From: Agarivorans sp. Alg241-V36
GTDB lineage: Bacteria; Pseudomonadota; Gammaproteobacteria; Enterobacterales; Celerinatantimonadaceae
Reading direction: 5' to 3'
Assembly: GCF_900537085.1 (NCBI RefSeq)
Contig: NZ_UNRE01000010.1
Location: 112,458 to 176,457 of the forward strand
Length of the DNA stretch: 64,000 nucleotides
The translations under genes and the position numbers were made by a program. Shown in pieces: positions 8,901 to 18,600 of the stretch. Position 1 is the first letter of the stretch. Each line of letters begins with the position of its first letter. The notes under the pieces were generated by a model. That model was given only the letters and a program-made list of their open reading frames with translations. It was not told where the DNA came from and made no database searches.

Positions 8901-9959
8901 ATGAGTATTGTTTTACGCAAAGTTAATCATTTTTACGGCGAACAACAGGCATTAAAAGATGTCAGCATTGAAGTGAGTGATAATCAAATTGTGGCACTGC
9001 TGGGCCCATCGGGTTGCGGTAAAACCACACTATTACGCCTCATCGCTGGATTGGAGCGACTGCAAAGTGGTGAGCTGTATTTGCAAGACAGTTTGGTTGC
9101 TGCGCCCCAGCAAGCGATTCACTTAGCGCCGGAGCAACGCGCTATTGGCATGATGTTCCAAGACTATGCCTTGTTCCCCCATATGAGTGTGCGTAAAAAT
9201 ATTGAGTATGGTTTACGTAAACAACAAGATCTCGCTACGCGACGTGGTTGGATAGAAGAAAGCTTAGACAACATGGGCATGCAAGGCTTATTAGAGCGCT
9301 TTCCTCACACCTTATCGGGCGGCCAGCAGCAACGTGTAGCATTGCTTCGTGCTTTAGCGCCAGAGCCGAGCACTTTGCTACTCGATGAACCTTTCTCCGC
9401 ACTTGATGAGCATCTTCGCCAGCAAGTGCGGGAAGAAACTCTTGATGTGCTTAAGAAAACCAATACTCCTGCGGTCATGGTGACGCATGATCCACTAGAA
9501 GCAATGTTTATTGCCGACAAAATCGTGGTGATGGAAAAGGGTGAAATTGTGCAAAATGCCAGTCCTCAAGAAATTTACAATAATCCTAAGAACGCTTTTG
9601 TTGCCGCTCTATTTGGACCAAGTAATCGTTTCGAAACGGATGTTGAAGACAATAAAGTTCACACACCCTTAGGGCAATTCACAGCGAATGGTGTGGATGT
9701 TCAGCAAAGGGCTGAGATCATTGTGCGCGCTAAAGACATCGTTGTGCATCAGCTAGAAAACAGCGATCAAATCGAAGCAACGGTGATATCGGTGCACGCT
9801 ATGGGCAATGAAACTCACTTTAGATTACAACTAAACAGCATGCCTGAGCGGGTTATTCATGCGCGAATGCGCGATCATTGGCAGGCGAGTGCTGGCACCA
9901 AAGTATGGTTGTCGGTGAATGGAGATGCTGCATTTGTCTTCCCTAAAGCCTCGCTTTAG
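8901..9959 (+). CDS. fbpC: Ferric-iron ABC transporter ATP-binding protein
   Basis: Cytoplasmic ATPase of 352 residues that powers FbpB. Walker A is GPSGCGKTT (residues 35-43), the ABC signature LSGGQQQR (138-145), Walker B LLLDEP and the switch His in VMVTHDP. A C-terminal TOBE-like domain of about 110 residues follows the nucleotide-binding domain. A 12-bp inverted repeat overlaps the stop codon. Last gene of fbpABC; convergent with argR. Confidence 0.94.
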   Translation: MSIVLRKVNHFYGEQQALKDVSIEVSDNQIVALLGPSGCGKTTLLRLIAGLERLQSGELYLQDSLVAAPQQAIHLAPEQRAIGMMFQDYALFPHMSVRKNIEYGLRKQQDLATRRGWIEESLDNMGMQGLLERFPHTLSGGQQQRVALLRALAPEPSTLLLDEPFSALDEHLRQQVREETLDVLKKTNTPAVMVTHDPLEAMFIADKIVVMEKGEIVQNASPQEIYNNPKNAFVAALFGPSNRFETDVEDNKVHTPLGQFTANGVDVQQRAEIIVRAKDIVVHQLENSDQIEATVISVHAMGNETHFRLQLNSMPERVIHARMRDHWQASAGTKVWLSVNGDAAFVFPKASL

Positions 9960-9964
9960 GGAAG
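9938..9964. other. Strong hairpin spanning the fbpC stop codon
   Basis: A perfect 12-bp stem (9938-9949 with 9953-9964) and a three-base loop cover the last codons and stop of fbpC. No T-run follows on either strand, so it may be a Rho-stop or mRNA-end stabiliser between convergent fbpC and argR rather than an intrinsic terminator. Confidence 0.6.
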
Positions 9965-9982
9965 CATAAAGGTAGGGCTTAG

Positions 9983-10450
9983 TTAGCCTACTTCAAAGAG
10001 TTCTTTCACTGATTGGAAGACATCGGCGATATCTACTTGGCGAGTAGGGGTGATGAAGATGGTGTCATCGCCTGCAATGGTGCCAAGAATACCTTCTGCT
10101 TTACCTAAAGAGTCTAACAAACGCGCTATCAGTTGAGCGGCGCCTGGGCTGGTGTGGATTACGATGAGTGCGTCATTGAAATCCATTTCTAATACCAAGA
10201 TCTTTAGTTGGCTAGAAACGGTTGGAACCCCTAATTCAGCAGGTAAGCAGTAAACCATTTCCATTTTTGCATTGCGGGTACGCACTGCACCAAACTTACT
10301 TAGCATGCGTGACACTTTCGATTGATTAATGTTTTCGAAACCTTGCTCTTGCAGGGCGGTCACTATTTCGGCTTGTGAGCCAAATCGTTCTTCTTTTAAC
10401 AGTGATTTAAAGGCTTTTATTAACTGTTCTTGTTTATCGCTATATTTCAT
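9983..10450 (-). CDS. argR: Arginine repressor
   Basis: Hexameric arginine-dependent regulator of arginine synthesis and uptake, 155 residues. The N-terminal winged helix includes [21 protein letters not shown]; the C-terminal oligomerisation and arginine-binding domain includes [14 protein letters not shown] and [11 protein letters not shown]. Tandem ARG boxes lie upstream, so it is probably autoregulated. It is divergent from an amino-acid-binding protein gene and near mdh, a common gammaproteobacterial neighbourhood. Confidence 0.97.
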   Translation of the reverse strand: MKYSDKQEQLIKAFKSLLKEERFGSQAEIVTALQEQGFENINQSKVSRMLSKFGAVRTRNAKMEMVYCLPAELGVPTVSSQLKILVLEMDFNDALIVIHTSPGAAQLIARLLDSLGKAEGILGTIAGDDTIFITPTRQVDIADVFQSVKELFEVG

Positions 10451-10501
10451 CGGTGGTCCGAGCTTATAAATCCGTCGCCATTGTCGCCAACTTTTTACTC
10501 T

Positions 10502-10540
10502 AATTCAACTTTATTCTAGTTTTATGCATATAAATGCATA
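10502..10540. promoter_or_regulatory. Tandem ARG boxes (ArgR operator)
   Basis: TATGCATATAAATGCATA at 10523-10540 is a near-perfect ARG-box palindrome. A weaker 18-bp box with the half-site ATTC lies at 10502-10519. The 3-bp gap between them is the classical ArgR arrangement. The pair sits between divergent argR and the binding-protein gene and may control both. Confidence 0.7.
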
Positions 10541-10639
10541 CTTCGACACAGAATTATTATTGCATTTAATAACAATTAGTTGTGAGCTTTTGCTAAGCTG
10601 AATTATGATAGCCCCATCCGACTCGATGAGTAGTTGATT

Positions 10640-11347
10640 ATGTGGATTAAACTTTTCATTCTTCTTCCCGTTTTAATCTTTGGCTCAGCCTTTGCTGATG
10701 AAAAGCCTTTGCGAATTGTAACCGAAGCCTCTTATCCGCCGTTCGAAGCCTTTGATGAGCAAAAGCAGCTGGTTGGTTTTGACATTGAGTTAGCCAAAGC
10801 GATATGCCTGCAGATAAATAGAGAGTGCGAGTTTTATCATCAACCCTTTGATAGCCTGCTCACTAGCGTGGCGGCAGGGCATTACAACTTAGCCATTTCT
10901 GCCCTAGATATCACTGAGCAGCGTAAACAGTTGGTTAATTTTAGTGATGCTTATTTTGATAACATGGCGGTGTATATTACTGGCTCGAAGCAAGAGATCG
11001 CCGATAGCGCTGTAGTGGCGGTACAAAGCGGTTCTAGCTTTATGCGCTTTTTGCGTGAACAACGACCCGATATCTTGTCGATTGCCTATCCAAGTTACCA
11101 GTTAGCCTTAAACGATTTAGAGCAAAGTAAAATAGATGCGGTGTTTTTGGATGCTGCGGCTGCTCACTATTGGTTGGCCAATCACCCCAACTTTGTTACG
11201 CAAGCTGATAAAAGCTATCCTGCCAGTGGTTTAGGAATGGCTGTTTCCAAGCAAGACGAAGACCTGCTGAGTCAAATCAACCATGCGCTTAAAGTGTTAA
11301 AAAGTAATGGTACTTACCAAACAATATATCAGTCCTTTTTTAACTGA
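10640..11347 (+). CDS. Polar amino-acid-binding periplasmic protein (ArtJ-like)
   Basis: Family 3 periplasmic binding protein of 235 residues, probably for arginine or another basic or polar amino acid. The signal peptide ends near GSAFA (residues 1-18). The family signature LVGFDIELAKAI and the ligand loop SALDITEQRKQLVNFSDAYF are present. ATG 10640 is preferred over the upstream TTG at 10634. No permease or ATPase genes adjoin it, so it may serve a transporter encoded elsewhere. The shared ARG boxes favour arginine; the exact substrate is inference. Confidence 0.8.
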   Translation: MWIKLFILLPVLIFGSAFADEKPLRIVTEASYPPFEAFDEQKQLVGFDIELAKAICLQINRECEFYHQPFDSLLTSVAAGHYNLAISALDITEQRKQLVNFSDAYFDNMAVYITGSKQEIADSAVVAVQSGSSFMRFLREQRPDILSIAYPSYQLALNDLEQSKIDAVFLDAAAAHYWLANHPNFVTQADKSYPASGLGMAVSKQDEDLLSQINHALKVLKSNGTYQTIYQSFFN

Positions 11348-11528
11348 CAAACACTGTTAGACCAAGGTCTTAAGCCATATTATTAAAGTGTGATTGAGGC
11401 AGCCTTTTTCTGTTTTAAACTTGCTTTAAAAATGTTGCTAAATTGTATTTCGAGGCGGATTCCGTTATCTTGTCAGCTGTCTTTATAGACATCCCCTCTA
11501 CAACTACAAAAAAGCATGGAGAAGTTTG

Positions 11529-12458
11529 ATGAAAGTTGCCGTATTAGGTGCTGCAGGCGGAATTGGCCAAGCCCTTTCATTACTATTAAAAACCCAGTTA
11601 CCCGCTGGTTCTGAACTTTCGCTTTACGACATCGCTCCAGTAACACCAGGTGTTGCTGTAGATTTGAGCCACATCCCTACACAAGTGGCCATTAAAGGAT
11701 TTGCGGGCGAAGACCCTAGCCCGGCCCTAGAAGGTGCCGACATTGTTCTTATTTCTGCTGGTGTGGCGCGTAAGCCAGGTATGGATCGTTCAGATCTGTT
11801 CAACATCAATGCAGGTATCGTTAAAAACCTTATCGAAAAAGTTGCTGTTACTTGCCCTAAAGCCTGTATCGGCATTATCACTAACCCAGTAAATACCACT
11901 GTGCCAATTGCTGCAGAAGTATTGAAAAACGCTGGCGTATACGATCCTGCTAAACTGTTTGGTGTTACTACGCTTGACGTAATTCGCTCTGAAACCTTTA
12001 TAGCTGAAGCAAAAGGTTTAAACCCAGCTGACATTAACTTAAACGTTATTGGTGGCCACAGTGGCGTAACTATTTTGCCATTGTTATCACAGCTAGACGG
12101 TATTTCATTCACCGACGAAGAGATTGCAGCTATGACCACGCGCATTCAAAACGCCGGTACTGAAGTTGTTGAAGCCAAAGCTGGTGGCGGTAGCGCTACG
12201 CTTTCTATGGGTCAAGCAGCAGCGCGCTTCTGTTTATCTCTAGTGAAAGCGGCTCAAGGCGAAGACGTGATTGAATGTGCCTACGTTGATGGCGGCAGCG
12301 AACATGCTAAGTTCTTTGCTCAACCAGTGCGTTTAGGTCCTCAAGGTGTTGCTGAAATCCTACCTTACGGTGAGATTAGCGCATTTGAAAAAGGTGCCAT
12401 TGACGGCATGTTAGACACCTTACACGGTGACATCGATAAAGGTGTAGAATTTGTTTAA
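11529..12458 (+). CDS. mdh: Malate dehydrogenase
   Basis: NAD-dependent malate/oxaloacetate dehydrogenase of the TCA cycle, 309 residues (312 in E. coli). The NAD-binding loop GAAGGIGQ is at the N-terminus; substrate arginines lie in [12 protein letters not shown] and the catalytic His in [13 protein letters not shown] 11529 follows a GGAGAAG site; the TTG just before it would add only one residue. Monocistronic, with its own terminator. Confidence 0.98.
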   Translation: MKVAVLGAAGGIGQALSLLLKTQLPAGSELSLYDIAPVTPGVAVDLSHIPTQVAIKGFAGEDPSPALEGADIVLISAGVARKPGMDRSDLFNINAGIVKNLIEKVAVTCPKACIGIITNPVNTTVPIAAEVLKNAGVYDPAKLFGVTTLDVIRSETFIAEAKGLNPADINLNVIGGHSGVTILPLLSQLDGISFTDEEIAAMTTRIQNAGTEVVEAKAGGGSATLSMGQAAARFCLSLVKAAQGEDVIECAYVDGGSEHAKFFAQPVRLGPQGVAEILPYGEISAFEKGAIDGMLDTLHGDIDKGVEFV

Positions 12459-12480
12459 TCACATATTCTAAATCTTAGTA

Positions 12481-12505
12481 AGGAGTGCAAGGCACTCCTT
12501 TTTTG
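12481..12505 (+). terminator. Rho-independent terminator of mdh
   Basis: Stem AGGAGTGC/GCACTCCT with a three-base loop and a T-run. Confidence 0.9.
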
Positions 12506-12642
12506 TGTCTGCTTGTCGCTGCAACGCTGTTTGTCGTAAACGTAACTCTTACCTTAGCTACAATAAATTGAATACTAAGCATCGTAATGTCGCTATTTTC
12601 TTACAACTATGAACCGCTTAGTTCTAGCCTGGTAAATGTGGC

Positions 12643-12669
12643 TTTAGTTTTTTAGCGAAGTGCCGATAG
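12643..12669 (+). promoter_or_regulatory. Sigma-28 (FliA) flagellar promoter of motX
   Basis: TTTAGTTT-N11-GCCGATAG aligns with the sigma-28 consensus TAAAGTTT-N11-GCCGATAA at exact spacing, 13 of 16 bases matching. Start codon 28 bases downstream. Confidence 0.8.
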
Positions 12670-12697
12670 CTTTAGTGTTAAGACGATAGGAACGGCT

Positions 12698-13417
12698 ATG
12701 AATAAGCAGATAATTTCACTACTTCTTGCTGCAGGGATCAGTTCAGCAGCTTTTGCAGAATCTATTGACGCCTTGTCAGTGGATGATGAGTTAGATGCGC
12801 CTGCTGAGCAAGCCGAGCCCGTAGCCATAGACCCAACAGAATATACCAGTCCCTCAGATATTGAAGCGGTTCAGCTCTACAGACAAGACGAGCTCATTAC
12901 TTGGATCAACAACAATCAACACCTTGCTCGGGTGAAAGCAGACGATTGTCAGTTGGTCGAAGATATTGAGGCGCGCGCGGAAAAAGTGGCGATCCCTGCC
13001 TACCAATTTTTATGGGGGGATATGCTGGCATGGGGAGTGTGTATAGACTCCAACCCAGAGCTTGGCGTTATGTATATGTGGCGCGCGGCTAACCAAGGTT
13101 TAGCAGCAGCTATGGAGCAACTAGGCCGCTATTACGCTACAGGCACTTTAGTGCAACAAGACTACGCCAAAGCCATTCCATTATTGCGTGAGGCGGCAGG
13201 CCAAGGCTTCTTGCCCGCTCAATTGCGTCTTGTATCCCTTTATGTGGAAGGCAAGGGCAGTCCCTACGATTACGAAGATGCCTATCGTTGGTTGCATCAC
13301 TCCATTATCGCCGACAAACAAACTCACCAAAAAGCCAGCCAGCTGTTAGCTGCACTGGCGAACAAAATGCCAGATTATGTAGTGGTTAAAGCTAAAGCCA
13401 GCAACCAACCCTACTAA
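12698..13417 (+). CDS. motX: Sodium-type flagellar motor protein MotX
   Basis: Periplasmic component of the T-ring that holds PomA/PomB stators in sodium-driven polar flagella. The 239 residues carry a signal peptide (cleavage after AAFA, about residue 20), an acidic linker, then Sel1/TPR-like repeats (residues about 120-205). The block VKADDCQLVEDI and LWGDMLAWGVC closely resemble Vibrio MotX. Position just before rnr also matches Vibrio, and the sigma-28 promoter fits a late flagellar gene. Confidence 0.92.
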   Translation: MNKQIISLLLAAGISSAAFAESIDALSVDDELDAPAEQAEPVAIDPTEYTSPSDIEAVQLYRQDELITWINNNQHLARVKADDCQLVEDIEARAEKVAIPAYQFLWGDMLAWGVCIDSNPELGVMYMWRAANQGLAAAMEQLGRYYATGTLVQQDYAKAIPLLREAAGQGFLPAQLRLVSLYVEGKGSPYDYEDAYRWLHHSIIADKQTHQKASQLLAALANKMPDYVVVKAKASNQPY

Positions 13418-13493
13418 AGCCTCGCGCAAAGCATTAACATAGAGCTATTCTGAAGGTTAAGACCTTCAATCGCTCAACTAAGTAGGTTAGTTA

Positions 13494-16019
13494 ATGCAAA
13501 ATCAGGCTGTGTCGGCCACACTAAAATCGACCTTGCTCGCCGCCTTAAGCGAAGAAATGGCGCCCGTGTCTAAAGACTGGCTTAAAGCGCTTTGTAATGA
13601 ACAGCAACAAAGCCAGTTTTCTACAAGCCTTGCTGAATTACTCGATGAAGGTGCCATAGTCACAACCCGGATTGGGGCTTACACTTTGCCCGAGCGCTTA
13701 GGTTTAGTCACCGGAACCATTATTGGCCACCGAGATGGTTTTGGTTTCTTAAAAACCACCCAAGAAGGCACCGATTTATTCCTGCCCGCTAAAGAGATGC
13801 GCAAGGTTTTCCACAATGATTTTGTATTGGCTGCGCCCTCTAGCATGGACAAGCGTGGCCGCCGAGAAGGTCAAGTCATTCGGGTATTAAAGCCGGGCAA
13901 GCTCGAATTGGTTGGTCGCTTTTTTGTAGAAGGCAATCACCGCTATGTAGTGCCAGATGATTCTCGAATCAATCAAGACATCCTGATTGGTAAAAATGAC
14001 ACAGCCGGCGCTCGCCAAGGTCAAGTGGTGGTTATTGAAGTCATTAGCCGTCCTGCTGTGCCGAAACTTGCAGTAGGTAAAGTGACCGATATTCTTGGCG
14101 AGAAAATGGCGCCAGGCATGGAAGTGCAAGTGGCTCTGCGAAATCACGATATCCCGCACGAATGGCCAAATGCGGTGACTAAAGCGGTAAGCAAACTCGA
14201 AGAAGAAGTGGATGAAGCGTCTAAGCAAAACCGCGTCGATTTGCGTGATTTGCCATTAGTCACCATTGATGGTGAAGATGCTCGAGATTTTGATGATGCA
14301 GTTTTTTGTGAAGCAAAAAAATCTGGAGGCTGGCGCTTATGGGTAGCCATTGCTGATGTGTCTTATTATGTGCGTCCAGACGCTGCATTAGATAAAGAAG
14401 CCCTTAACCGGGGTAACTCGGTGTACTTCCCCGACCAAGTTATTCCTATGTTGCCCGAGCAGCTGTCTAACGGCTTATGTTCGCTTAATCCTAAAGTTGA
14501 TCGTTTGTGTATGGTTGCCGAGATGACTATCTCTGCAGCTGGGCGCTTATCGGGTTATAAGTTTTATGAAGCGGTCATGCATTCACATGCGCGCTTTACC
14601 TACAATAAAGTGGCAGCGATCCTTGATGGTGATGAAGCGCTAGCACAGCGCTACTCTGAGCAAGTTCCGCACTTGCAAGAGCTGCATCGTTTATACAGTG
14701 CCTTAAAAGTGAGCCGCGCGCAGCGAGGCGGCATTGAGCTAGAAACTCAAGAAACCCGCTTTATCTTTAATGCCCAGCGTAAAATTGAGCAGATTGTTCC
14801 GCTTACTCGCAATGATGCACACAAAATGATTGAAGAGTGCATGATTCAAGCAAACGTGGCAGCCGCCAAATTTGTTGAAAAACATCAACAAGCGATTTTA
14901 TATAGGGTGCACGATCGTCCAGGCAAAGAGCGTTTAACTAACTTTAGAGGCTTTTTGAATGAGTTAGGTCTGCCTTTAGGTGGAGGCGAAGAGCCGCAAC
15001 CTAGCGACTACTTCAAACTGGTAGAGGCGATTCAAGAACGGCCTGATCTCGAGCTGATTCAAACCATGCTATTACGCTCGATGATGCAGGCGGTGTATCA
15101 GCCCGACAATATTGGTCACTTTGGTTTGGCGCTTAAATCTTACGCGCACTTCACTTCGCCAATTCGTCGTTATCCTGATTTATTGCTCCACCGAGTGATT
15201 AAGTTTTTAGTGAACAAGCTTGAAGCCGAAGCTGCTGGCAAAACCGTTAAAAACAAATGGACGGTCACTGGTGGCTTCTCTTATCAAGATGATGAAATGG
15301 ATAAGTTTGGTGAAGTGTGTTCAATGACCGAACGCCGCGCCGATGACGCCACTCGCGAAGTATCTGACAGCCTTAAATGTGAATATATGCAAGATCACGT
15401 GGGTACGGTGCTGCCTGCCACTATTGCAGCGGTAACTGGTTTTGGCTTTTTTGCCCGCTTAGATGAGTTTCACATCGACGGCTTAGTGCATATCAACTCT
15501 TTACGTGGCGACTATTATCATTATGATGCAGCTCGCCAAGTGCTGGTGGGTGAAAAAACCGGCAAGCGCTTTAGAATTGGAGATGCTGTTACGGTTAAAG
15601 TGGCCTCGGTGAATATGGCCGACCGTAAAATGGAATTTGTGATTGTTAATAAAGACGGTCAAGCGGATGAGTTCGATAGGCCAGAGCGACGTGGTAAAGA
15701 TGGCGCTCGTGGTAAGCGTTTTGCTAAGCCTGGCGAAGAGCGTGAAGCAGGCAAGCGTAGCGATAAAAAGAAACCTCGCCATAGAGATAGCAAGAATAAA
15801 GGTAAACGCCGTAAACCGAGCTCTGCGAGTGACAGTACCAAACAAGCTGAGAGCGAAAATAAAGGTGGTTTTAGCCCATGGCAGCAACGAGACCCCGCTG
15901 CTAAAAAGGCTAAATCAAATAATGAGGCCAGTGCTAAAACGCGCAAAAAGCCTAAAAAGAAACGCAAGCAACGCCCTGGAAAACAAGAGCGTAACGCTGC
16001 TAAACAACAGAAGAATTAA
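13494..16019 (+). CDS. rnr: Ribonuclease R
   Basis: Processive 3'-5' exoribonuclease that degrades structured RNA, including rRNA and tmRNA-tagged messages. In order across 841 residues: N-terminal helix-turn-helix-like domain, cold-shock domains (GHRDGFGFL near residue 80), the RNB catalytic domain with metal-binding D259, D265, D267 and D268 ([12 protein letters not shown]), an S1 domain (about 640-725), and a long Lys/Arg-rich tail (about 730-841). The basic tail is a known RNA- and ribosome-binding feature but seems long here. rlmB starts 2 bases after the stop, as in E. coli. Confidence 0.97.
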   Translation: MQNQAVSATLKSTLLAALSEEMAPVSKDWLKALCNEQQQSQFSTSLAELLDEGAIVTTRIGAYTLPERLGLVTGTIIGHRDGFGFLKTTQEGTDLFLPAKEMRKVFHNDFVLAAPSSMDKRGRREGQVIRVLKPGKLELVGRFFVEGNHRYVVPDDSRINQDILIGKNDTAGARQGQVVVIEVISRPAVPKLAVGKVTDILGEKMAPGMEVQVALRNHDIPHEWPNAVTKAVSKLEEEVDEASKQNRVDLRDLPLVTIDGEDARDFDDAVFCEAKKSGGWRLWVAIADVSYYVRPDAALDKEALNRGNSVYFPDQVIPMLPEQLSNGLCSLNPKVDRLCMVAEMTISAAGRLSGYKFYEAVMHSHARFTYNKVAAILDGDEALAQRYSEQVPHLQELHRLYSALKVSRAQRGGIELETQETRFIFNAQRKIEQIVPLTRNDAHKMIEECMIQANVAAAKFVEKHQQAILYRVHDRPGKERLTNFRGFLNELGLPLGGGEEPQPSDYFKLVEAIQERPDLELIQTMLLRSMMQAVYQPDNIGHFGLALKSYAHFTSPIRRYPDLLLHRVIKFLVNKLEAEAAGKTVKNKWTVTGGFSYQDDEMDKFGEVCSMTERRADDATREVSDSLKCEYMQDHVGTVLPATIAAVTGFGFFARLDEFHIDGLVHINSLRGDYYHYDAARQVLVGEKTGKRFRIGDAVTVKVASVNMADRKMEFVIVNKDGQADEFDRPERRGKDGARGKRFAKPGEEREAGKRSDKKKPRHRDSKNKGKRRKPSSASDSTKQAESENKGGFSPWQQRDPAAKKAKSNNEASAKTRKKPKKKRKQRPGKQERNAAKQQKN

Positions 16020-16021
16020 AC

Positions 16022-16756
16022 ATGAGCCAACAAGTTATTTATGGTTTGCACGCAGTGCAAGCTTTGTTAGAGCGAAGCCCTGAGCGAATTATCGAAGTTT
16101 ACGCCTTGAAAGGGCGTCAAGATGACCGCTTGTTGCCCCTGCTTAATGAACTTCGCCGTTTAGGCGCGTCGGTGCAGTTTATGCCACGCAAGGCCTTAGA
16201 TGACAAAGCGGAGAGCTCTCAGCACCAAGGTATTGTCGCAAGGGTGAAAGCTGGTCGTGGTTATAATGAAAACGACCTAAAACAGTTAGTAGAATCAAGT
16301 AATGCGCCTTTGTTCTTGGTATTGGATGGCGTGACCGACCCACATAACTTAGGTGCGTGTTTACGAAATGCGGATGCCGCGGGTGTCGCTGGAGTGATTG
16401 TCCCAAAAGATAAATCGGTGCAGTTAAATGCTACGGTGCGAAAAGTGGCCTGTGGTGCGGCCGAAACCGTCCCGCTGGTAGTCGTAACCAACCTTGCAAG
16501 AACTTTGCGTGAGCTGCAACAGCTTGGCGTTTGGGTGGTAGGCACTGCCGGCGAAGCCGAACAATTTATTTACGACAGCAAGTTGCAAGGCCCAATGGCG
16601 TTGGTAATGGGCGCCGAAGGTAGCGGTATGCGCCGCTTAACTCGCGAAACCTGTGATGAGTTGGTGAAGTTGCCAATGCTAGGTGCGGTGTCGAGTTTAA
16701 ATGTATCGGTAGCCGCCGGAATATGTTTGTTTGAAGCGGTTCGCCAGCGTCGTTAA
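16022..16756 (+). CDS. rlmB: 23S rRNA (guanosine-2'-O-)-methyltransferase RlmB
   Basis: SPOUT-family enzyme that methylates the ribose of G2251 in the ribosomal P-loop. The 244 residues contain an N-terminal L30e-like RNA-binding domain, then SpoU motifs: [18 protein letters not shown] (motif 1), [12 protein letters not shown] (motif 2) and [15 protein letters not shown] (motif 3, knot). Cotranscribed with rnr. Confidence 0.96.
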   Translation: MSQQVIYGLHAVQALLERSPERIIEVYALKGRQDDRLLPLLNELRRLGASVQFMPRKALDDKAESSQHQGIVARVKAGRGYNENDLKQLVESSNAPLFLVLDGVTDPHNLGACLRNADAAGVAGVIVPKDKSVQLNATVRKVACGAAETVPLVVVTNLARTLRELQQLGVWVVGTAGEAEQFIYDSKLQGPMALVMGAEGSGMRRLTRETCDELVKLPMLGAVSSLNVSVAAGICLFEAVRQRR

Positions 16757-16791
16757 CCCGCAATTTTGCCCAGAAAAAACACTGCCTTATT

Positions 16792-16828
16792 AGCCTCTGA
16801 GTGGAATATCATTCAGAGGCTTTATTTT
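16792..16828 (+). terminator. Probable terminator of rnr-rlmB
   Basis: Stem AGCCTCTGA/TCAGAGGCT with a 12-base loop, followed by TTATTTT; the U-tract is imperfect. Confidence 0.65.
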
Positions 16829-16898
16829 AGCTTGATTAAATTCTCGCCTTCACATAAAATCAGCGCCCCTAAAACAGCCATTTTACTTTTAGTTCCTT

Positions 16899-16931
16899 GC
16901 CTCTTCGGTTCGGCTGTACCATGAACGAGGC
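16899..16931 (+). promoter_or_regulatory. Bulged stem-loop in the rpsF leader
   Basis: GCCTC/GAGGC and inner GTTC/GAAC stems are separated by a four-base bulge on the 5' side only. It lies 21 bases before the rpsF start. The position suits ribosomal-protein autoregulation (S6:S18 leaders are known), but I cannot confirm the conserved protein-binding motif. Confidence 0.35.
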
Positions 16932-16952
16932 TATAACCCGTAGGGAGCAATC

Positions 16953-17387
16953 ATGCGTCATTACGAAATCGTATTCATGGTCCACCCAGACCAGAGCGAA
17001 CAAGTTCCAGGTATGATCGAGCGTTACTCAGCAGTTATCACAGATAACGGCGGTAGCATTCATCGTTTGGAAGACTGGGGCCGCCGTCAATTGGCTTACC
17101 CAATCGAAAAATTGCACAAAGCCCACTATGTTCTTTTGAACATCGAAGCTAGCGCAGAAGTTGTTGATGAATTGGAAACTGCTTTCCGTTTCAACGATGC
17201 TGTTATCCGTAACATGATCATGCGCACTAAGTCTGCTGCTACAGAGATGTCTCCAATTGCTAAAGCTAAAGATGAGCGTCCAGCTCGTCGTGATGATGAG
17301 CGTCCAGCTCGTCGTGAAGAAGCTGCTCCAGCAACTGAAGAAGCACCAGCAGTAGAAGCTAAAGAAGAGTCAGCTAGCGAAGAATAA
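16953..17387 (+). CDS. rpsF: 30S ribosomal protein S6
   Basis: Central-domain 30S protein that binds 16S rRNA as a dimer with S18. It starts [18 protein letters not shown]. Residues 1-95 are the conserved fold; the tail to residue 144 is low-complexity and charged, with two RPARRD/E repeats, then Glu/Ala-rich. Such tails are variable, and in E. coli are modified by RimK with extra glutamates. First gene of rpsF-priB-rpsR-rplI. Confidence 0.98.
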   Translation: MRHYEIVFMVHPDQSEQVPGMIERYSAVITDNGGSIHRLEDWGRRQLAYPIEKLHKAHYVLLNIEASAEVVDELETAFRFNDAVIRNMIMRTKSAATEMSPIAKAKDERPARRDDERPARREEAAPATEEAPAVEAKEESASEE

Positions 17388-17392
17388 GACGT

Positions 17393-17707
17393 ATGTCTGA
17401 AAATAGATTGGTTTTGCAGGGGCGAGTTTTACGCGCACCAAAACGCTCTACCAGTCCGGCCGGTGTTGCACATTGCCAATTTTGGCTGGAGCATCGTTCG
17501 CAGCAACAAGAAGCTGGATTTTCTCGCCAAGCCTATTGCCAAATAGCAGTAGTTGCCAGTGGCGATATTTTGAAGCAAGATTCATCGCATATAAGTATGG
17601 GGTGTGAAGTAAGAGTAAGTGGCTTTATAAATAGCCACAAAGCGGCCAACGGCACATACCGATTGGTACTTCATGCTTCTGAAATTGATTTGTTATCACG
17701 AGGATAA
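17393..17707 (+). CDS. priB: Primosomal replication protein N
   Basis: Small OB-fold single-stranded-DNA-binding protein (104 residues) that works with PriA and DnaT in replication restart. It starts [21 protein letters not shown] and keeps [10 protein letters not shown]. Its place between rpsF and rpsR is diagnostic. It begins 5 bases after the rpsF stop, and its stop lies 4 bases before rpsR. Confidence 0.96.
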   Translation: MSENRLVLQGRVLRAPKRSTSPAGVAHCQFWLEHRSQQQEAGFSRQAYCQIAVVASGDILKQDSSHISMGCEVRVSGFINSHKAANGTYRLVLHASEIDLLSRG

Positions 17708-17711
17708 TGTT

Positions 17712-17939
17712 ATGGCACGTTTTTTCCGTCGTCGTAAATTCTGCCGCTTTTCAGCGGAAGGTGTTGTTGAGATCGATTATAAAGATACAGCAACATTGAA
17801 AAACTACATCACTGAAAGTGGTAAAATTGTACCTAGTCGTATTACTGGTACAAGCGCTAAATACCAACGTCAACTTGCACGCGCTATTAAACGTGCTCGT
17901 TACCTGGCTCTATTGCCATACACTGATTTACATAAGTAA
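17712..17939 (+). CDS. rpsR: 30S ribosomal protein S18
   Basis: A 75-residue protein, the usual length, starting [13 protein letters not shown]. It partners S6 on the 30S platform. The frame runs back to 17673 inside priB, but the conserved start and the AGGA just upstream fix the ATG at 17712. Confidence 0.98.
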   Translation: MARFFRRRKFCRFSAEGVVEIDYKDTATLKNYITESGKIVPSRITGTSAKYQRQLARAIKRARYLALLPYTDLHK

Positions 17940-17988
17940 ATCGGCGTTGCAACTAGCCTAACTCAATCGAATTAATCGAGGAAAGGTA

Positions 17989-18441
17989 ATGGAAATTATT
18001 CTATTAGACAAAATCGCTAACTTAGGCGGTTTGGGCGATCAAGTTAATGTTAAAGCAGGTTACGCACGTAACTTCTTGATCCCACAAGGTAAAGCTGTTC
18101 CAGCAACTAAAGCTAACGTAGAAGTTTTTGAAGCTCGTCGTTCAGAATTAGAAGCTAAACTAGCTGAAACTTTGAAAGTATCTGAAGCTCGCGCTGAGAA
18201 ACTAAACGCTCTAGAAGCGATTGTTGTTGAAGCTAAAGCTGGTGAAGAAGGTAAACTATTCGGTTCTATCGGTACTCGCGACATCGCTGATGTTGTAACT
18301 GCTGCTGGTGTTGAAGTAGTTAAATCTGAAGTTCGCCTACCTAACGGTGTACTACGTAACACTGGTGAAGTTGAAGTTGTAATTCAAGTTCACACAGACG
18401 TAAGTGCTACTGTTACTCTACAAGTTGTTGCTGCTGAATAA
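17989..18441 (+). CDS. rplI: 50S ribosomal protein L9
   Basis: A 150-residue 50S protein near the L1 stalk. The N-terminal domain has the signature [20 protein letters not shown]; a long helix and a C-terminal RNA-binding domain follow. Codon choice is strongly biased, as expected of an abundant protein. Last gene of the operon. Confidence 0.98.
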   Translation: MEIILLDKIANLGGLGDQVNVKAGYARNFLIPQGKAVPATKANVEVFEARRSELEAKLAETLKVSEARAEKLNALEAIVVEAKAGEEGKLFGSIGTRDIADVVTAAGVEVVKSEVRLPNGVLRNTGEVEVVIQVHTDVSATVTLQVVAAE

Positions 18442-18460
18442 TTTCAGTTTAATAGCTTGA

Positions 18461-18489
18461 AAAAAACCGCGCCTAGGCGCGGTTTTTTT
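18461..18489 (+). terminator. Rho-independent terminator of the rpsF operon
   Basis: A-run, stem ACCGCGCC/GGCGCGGT, then seven T. The A-run makes it potentially active on both strands. Confidence 0.93.
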
Positions 18490-18600
18490 GTATATTGACT
18501 ATGATTTTAAAGGATTTTGAAAGATAGTTGAGACAAATCCGGTTTTGACTATAAGTAATTACTTGTCGCAGATTATGCAACTTGAACAAGGAGAGTCAGT

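Noticed and set aside
13452..13467. Small hairpin between motX and rnr as terminator
   Set aside because: Six-bp stem with no T-run; too weak.
15643..16083. 146-codon frame over the end of rnr
   Set aside because: Shadow of the Lys/Arg-rich rnr tail and start of rlmB.
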